Part shown: positions 62,210 through 64,000 of the stretch, in pieces
Numbering within the stretch: the stretch's first letter is position 1
Layout: each line of letters begins with the position of its first letter
Position numbers and translations under genes: made by a program
Notes under the pieces: generated by a model
Database searches by the model: none
The model's input: the letters and a program-made list of their open reading frames with translations, nothing else
What the model was told of the DNA's origin: nothing
Source of the DNA: Anaerolineales bacterium
GTDB taxonomy: Bacteria; Chloroflexota; Anaerolineae; Anaerolineales; UBA4823
DNA: 64,000 bases
Assembly (NCBI GenBank): GCA_003105035.1
Contig: PQAL01000011.1
Coordinates: 1 to 64,000, forward strand
Direction: 5' to 3'

Positions 62210-63796
62210 TCAAGGTGCCATGCCGATCGTAACAGGTTCGGAGCGGACCAGGTCAGCGTAGACTACCAGGCGTTTCAGATAGGTACGGCTTTCGTCATCC
62301 CATTCCACGCATGTGATCAGTGAGATTTGCGCATTATCCGTGGGCAAAACAACCGACAGATCCCCATCATCGGTCACTTTGCTCTCCCGTACCTGGTAGG
62401 TATAGATATTATTCTCTGTGTAAAGCAGAACCAGCTCACCCCCTGGCAGCTCGTCCAGATGGCGGAAAGGACCGTCCCCCATCCCTGCGACAGTCACATG
62501 GCCGGCAAAGCCTGTATTGCTCCCCAATCCAGGCCAGGAGGTATTGCCCATCCAGGCGACTTCCTGCTTCAAGCCTGAGATCAACCAGGTCACCCCGTCA
62601 AACGGCACGTACTTAACCACTGTATCCAGCATCAGTGCTGGGATAACGATACGGGTCACAGAACTTGTATCCGGACCGACCTCACCCGGCTGAGGGGTCA
62701 CTGTGATGACCGGGGTTGGAATGGGATAATCGGGTAAGGTTTCCAGCTGATCATACGTATCCGGAGTTGAAAATGCTGAGGCGGGTTTATGAACCAGGGT
62801 TGTCGCAGAAGGTTCCTGCACAGCGAGGTTGCCATTCGTCGGAGTAGATTGGTAGACTACAACCTGCTCTTCTGTAGTGAAGATACCGAAGCTGATCGCT
62901 CCGAGGATAAAACCCAAAACAATTAAAGAAGCGCTTCCAATAATCAATCCAAGCTTATATTTCGACTCGCGTAGCTTGGTCCAAATTACTACTGTGAGTA
63001 ATAGGATCGCGCCGAGGATAATCAGGATGAAACCTGGGATCATCCCAGAATTTTGTAGTTTACTTTCACGCCAGTTCAATGGTAGTTCACCTGTTCCGGG
63101 TAGAGTCTGGTAAATCACCTGATAGCTGACACTGGCGGTTTTCGAGAAGACCTCATTGTAAGTTAGAGCTACGATATTGGTGATAGTTTCGGTGCGGGTG
63201 AGAGTCGAGTTAACCCTGACGGTTGCCACGATAGTGACGAGCCCACCTGGTCTTATGTCTCCGATTGAGACAATGAATGAATGAGTCTGTTTGTTTACCG
63301 AACCCTGGGTCGTTGTGACGGTCAGGACATCCAGGTAAGTAGGATATGAATTCACAACGATGTTATTCTGGGTAGGACCTGTTCCTGTATTTCCAACCTT
63401 AATCGTGAAAACAAAATTTTCTCCAATTCTCGCTGAAGTGGGAGAAACTGTCACAGCCAAGGCTGGTACTGGGGTTAATGTGCCGGTAAAGGTAGGTGAG
63501 GGAGTCAGGGTATTGGTTGGTGAGGGCCCTGCAGTATTGGTTTTTGTGGCAGTCGGCTGCGTTCCGGTGAGCGTTGCCGATGGACTGGGTGTAATTGTAT
63601 CGGCGGGTCCTATTTTTACATTATTTAAAACAATAGGTAGATATGGGTCGTAGGGTTTCGGATCTATTACCTTGGCAGATGACGCCAGTTTGGGGATAAG
63701 CAAGGACCCACTCAACAACCCGAGGACCAGGATGGAAATCAACATCCTGGTGATAGTTTTTGAAGAAATCCGCCACCCCGACCGTAAGTTTTTCAT
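62210..63796 (-). CDS. Surface protein fused to its own sortase: DUF11-like domain, LPGTG module, sortase
   Basis: 528 aa. Order: signal anchor (17-37); Thr/Pro-rich linker (65-112); DUF11-like beta domain (113-226); LPGTG (232-236) followed by a membrane helix (251-273) and a basic patch (274-281), the exact layout of a sortase cell-wall sorting signal; a second membrane helix (282-304); a linker; and a sortase domain (380-518) with His433 in AGHV, Cys496 in LITCVEW and Arg509 in YLKRLVV, the complete catalytic triad. Sortases cut LPXTG between Thr and Gly and join it to an amine. A possible self- or neighbour-processing protein. The sortase class is not decided. Confidence 0.85.
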   Translation of the reverse strand: MKNLRSGWRISSKTITRMLISILVLGLLSGSLLIPKLASSAKVIDPKPYDPYLPIVLNNVKIGPADTITPSPSATLTGTQPTATKTNTAGPSPTNTLTPSPTFTGTLTPVPALAVTVSPTSARIGENFVFTIKVGNTGTGPTQNNIVVNSYPTYLDVLTVTTTQGSVNKQTHSFIVSIGDIRPGGLVTIVATVRVNSTLTRTETITNIVALTYNEVFSKTASVSYQVIYQTLPGTGELPLNWRESKLQNSGMIPGFILIILGAILLLTVVIWTKLRESKYKLGLIIGSASLIVLGFILGAISFGIFTTEEQVVVYQSTPTNGNLAVQEPSATTLVHKPASAFSTPDTYDQLETLPDYPIPTPVITVTPQPGEVGPDTSSVTRIVIPALMLDTVVKYVPFDGVTWLISGLKQEVAWMGNTSWPGLGSNTGFAGHVTVAGMGDGPFRHLDELPGGELVLLYTENNIYTYQVRESKVTDDGDLSVVLPTDNAQISLITCVEWDDESRTYLKRLVVYADLVRSEPVTIGMAP

Positions 63797-63950
63797 CTAT
63801 CCTGTCTATTAATGCTGATTTTAAAACACGCTTCTTGAATATTATAACATCTCAGATAAGTAGCACATTAATATTATGTGTAACTAACCACGGGCGTCTG
63901 CATCTAACGATTGTAATAAAAATTCCTCAGAACCAAAGTTAAGGAGAATT

Positions 63951-64000
63951 ATGCAGTCAAGAATACTAAATGATGAGATCAGTGCGCAGATTCAACAGAT
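63951..64000 (+). CDS. Start of a gene cut by the window edge
   Basis: AAGGAGAA stands 2-9 nt before an ATG at 63951, and the frame is open to the edge (16 codons, MQSRILNDEISAQIQQ). The strong ribosome site supports a real gene. Product cannot be named from this length. Confidence 0.55.
   Translation, partial: MQSRILNDEISAQIQQ

Noticed and set aside
1-64000. CRISPR arrays, tRNA, rRNA and insertion sequences
   Set aside because: No regularly spaced repeats, no cloverleaf-like stretch in the gaps and no transposase frame were seen by eye; a tRNAscan or CRISPR finder run would settle this.

Overview
The window reads as ordinary chromosome of a Chloroflexota bacterium, most probably class Anaerolineae. 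This is an inference from gene content, not a database match. The signs are envelope proteins with long Thr/Pro-rich linkers, a membrane-anchored baseplate-J-like protein beside ruvX and mltG, a 2-oxoacid:ferredoxin oxidoreductase of anaerobes, and no outer-membrane assembly or lipopolysaccharide genes. Coding density is high. I saw no rRNA, tRNA, CRISPR array, insertion sequence or prophage. The gene at the right edge is cut.

Layout. 0-5.3 kb (+): DapA-family aldolase, a large anchored surface protein, LipM-type octanoyltransferase, a DUF503 protein and an atypical SDR. 5.4-9.3 kb (-): a signalling operon of two histidine kinases, one OmpR-type regulator and a double-HTH protein, with a divergent receiver protein that lacks its phospho-acceptor Asp. 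10.2-14.1 kb (-): tdk-hpt-cca, then rplU-rpmA-rpmE under a perfect consensus promoter; the L31 protein carries an RNA polymerase alpha-CTD-like tail. 14.4-18.0 kb (+): a four-subunit ferredoxin oxidoreductase operon and a membrane protein. 18.3-29.2 kb: pyruvate phosphate dikinase, MutS, a MalK-type ATPase, phosphoglycerate mutase and two membrane proteins. 29.2-36.3 kb (+): mscL, alaS, baseplate-J-like protein, ruvX, mltG and a DUF692 (multinuclear iron oxidase family) protein. 36.3-41.7 kb (-): an AlbA_2/HATPase regulator and folC-lon. 41.8-53.2 kb: SanA-like and HD proteins, a catalytically degenerate tyrosine recombinase, tilS, a receiver-TadZ-like ATPase joined to a sirtuin, mutL, a HAD phosphatase, an unpaired CoA-transferase subunit, a CtpA protease and a YugP-type peptidase. 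53.3-60.6 kb (+): flippase-like protein, then rpmH-rnpA-yidD-lipoprotein-yidC-jag, a PfkB kinase and parA-parB. 60.6-64 kb: a YtcJ-like amidohydrolase, and on the other strand a polypeptide that combines a signal anchor, a DUF11-like domain, an LPGTG sorting-signal-like module and a complete sortase domain.

How it works together. The metabolic genes (ferredoxin oxidoreductase, PPDK, phosphoglycerate mutase) fit anaerobic interconversion of pyruvate, PEP and acyl-CoA. Most of the rest is information processing and envelope biogenesis. The rpmH-to-parB block resembles the origin-proximal block of many bacteria, but dnaA is not in the window.

The most unusual items are the sortase fused to its own sorting-signal-like module, the L31-alphaCTD fusion, a kinase with a zinc ribbon and an MshEN-like (possible c-di-GMP-binding) domain, several signalling or recombination proteins that have lost catalytic residues, and recurrent -10 boxes 6-7 nt before start codons that suggest leaderless mRNAs.
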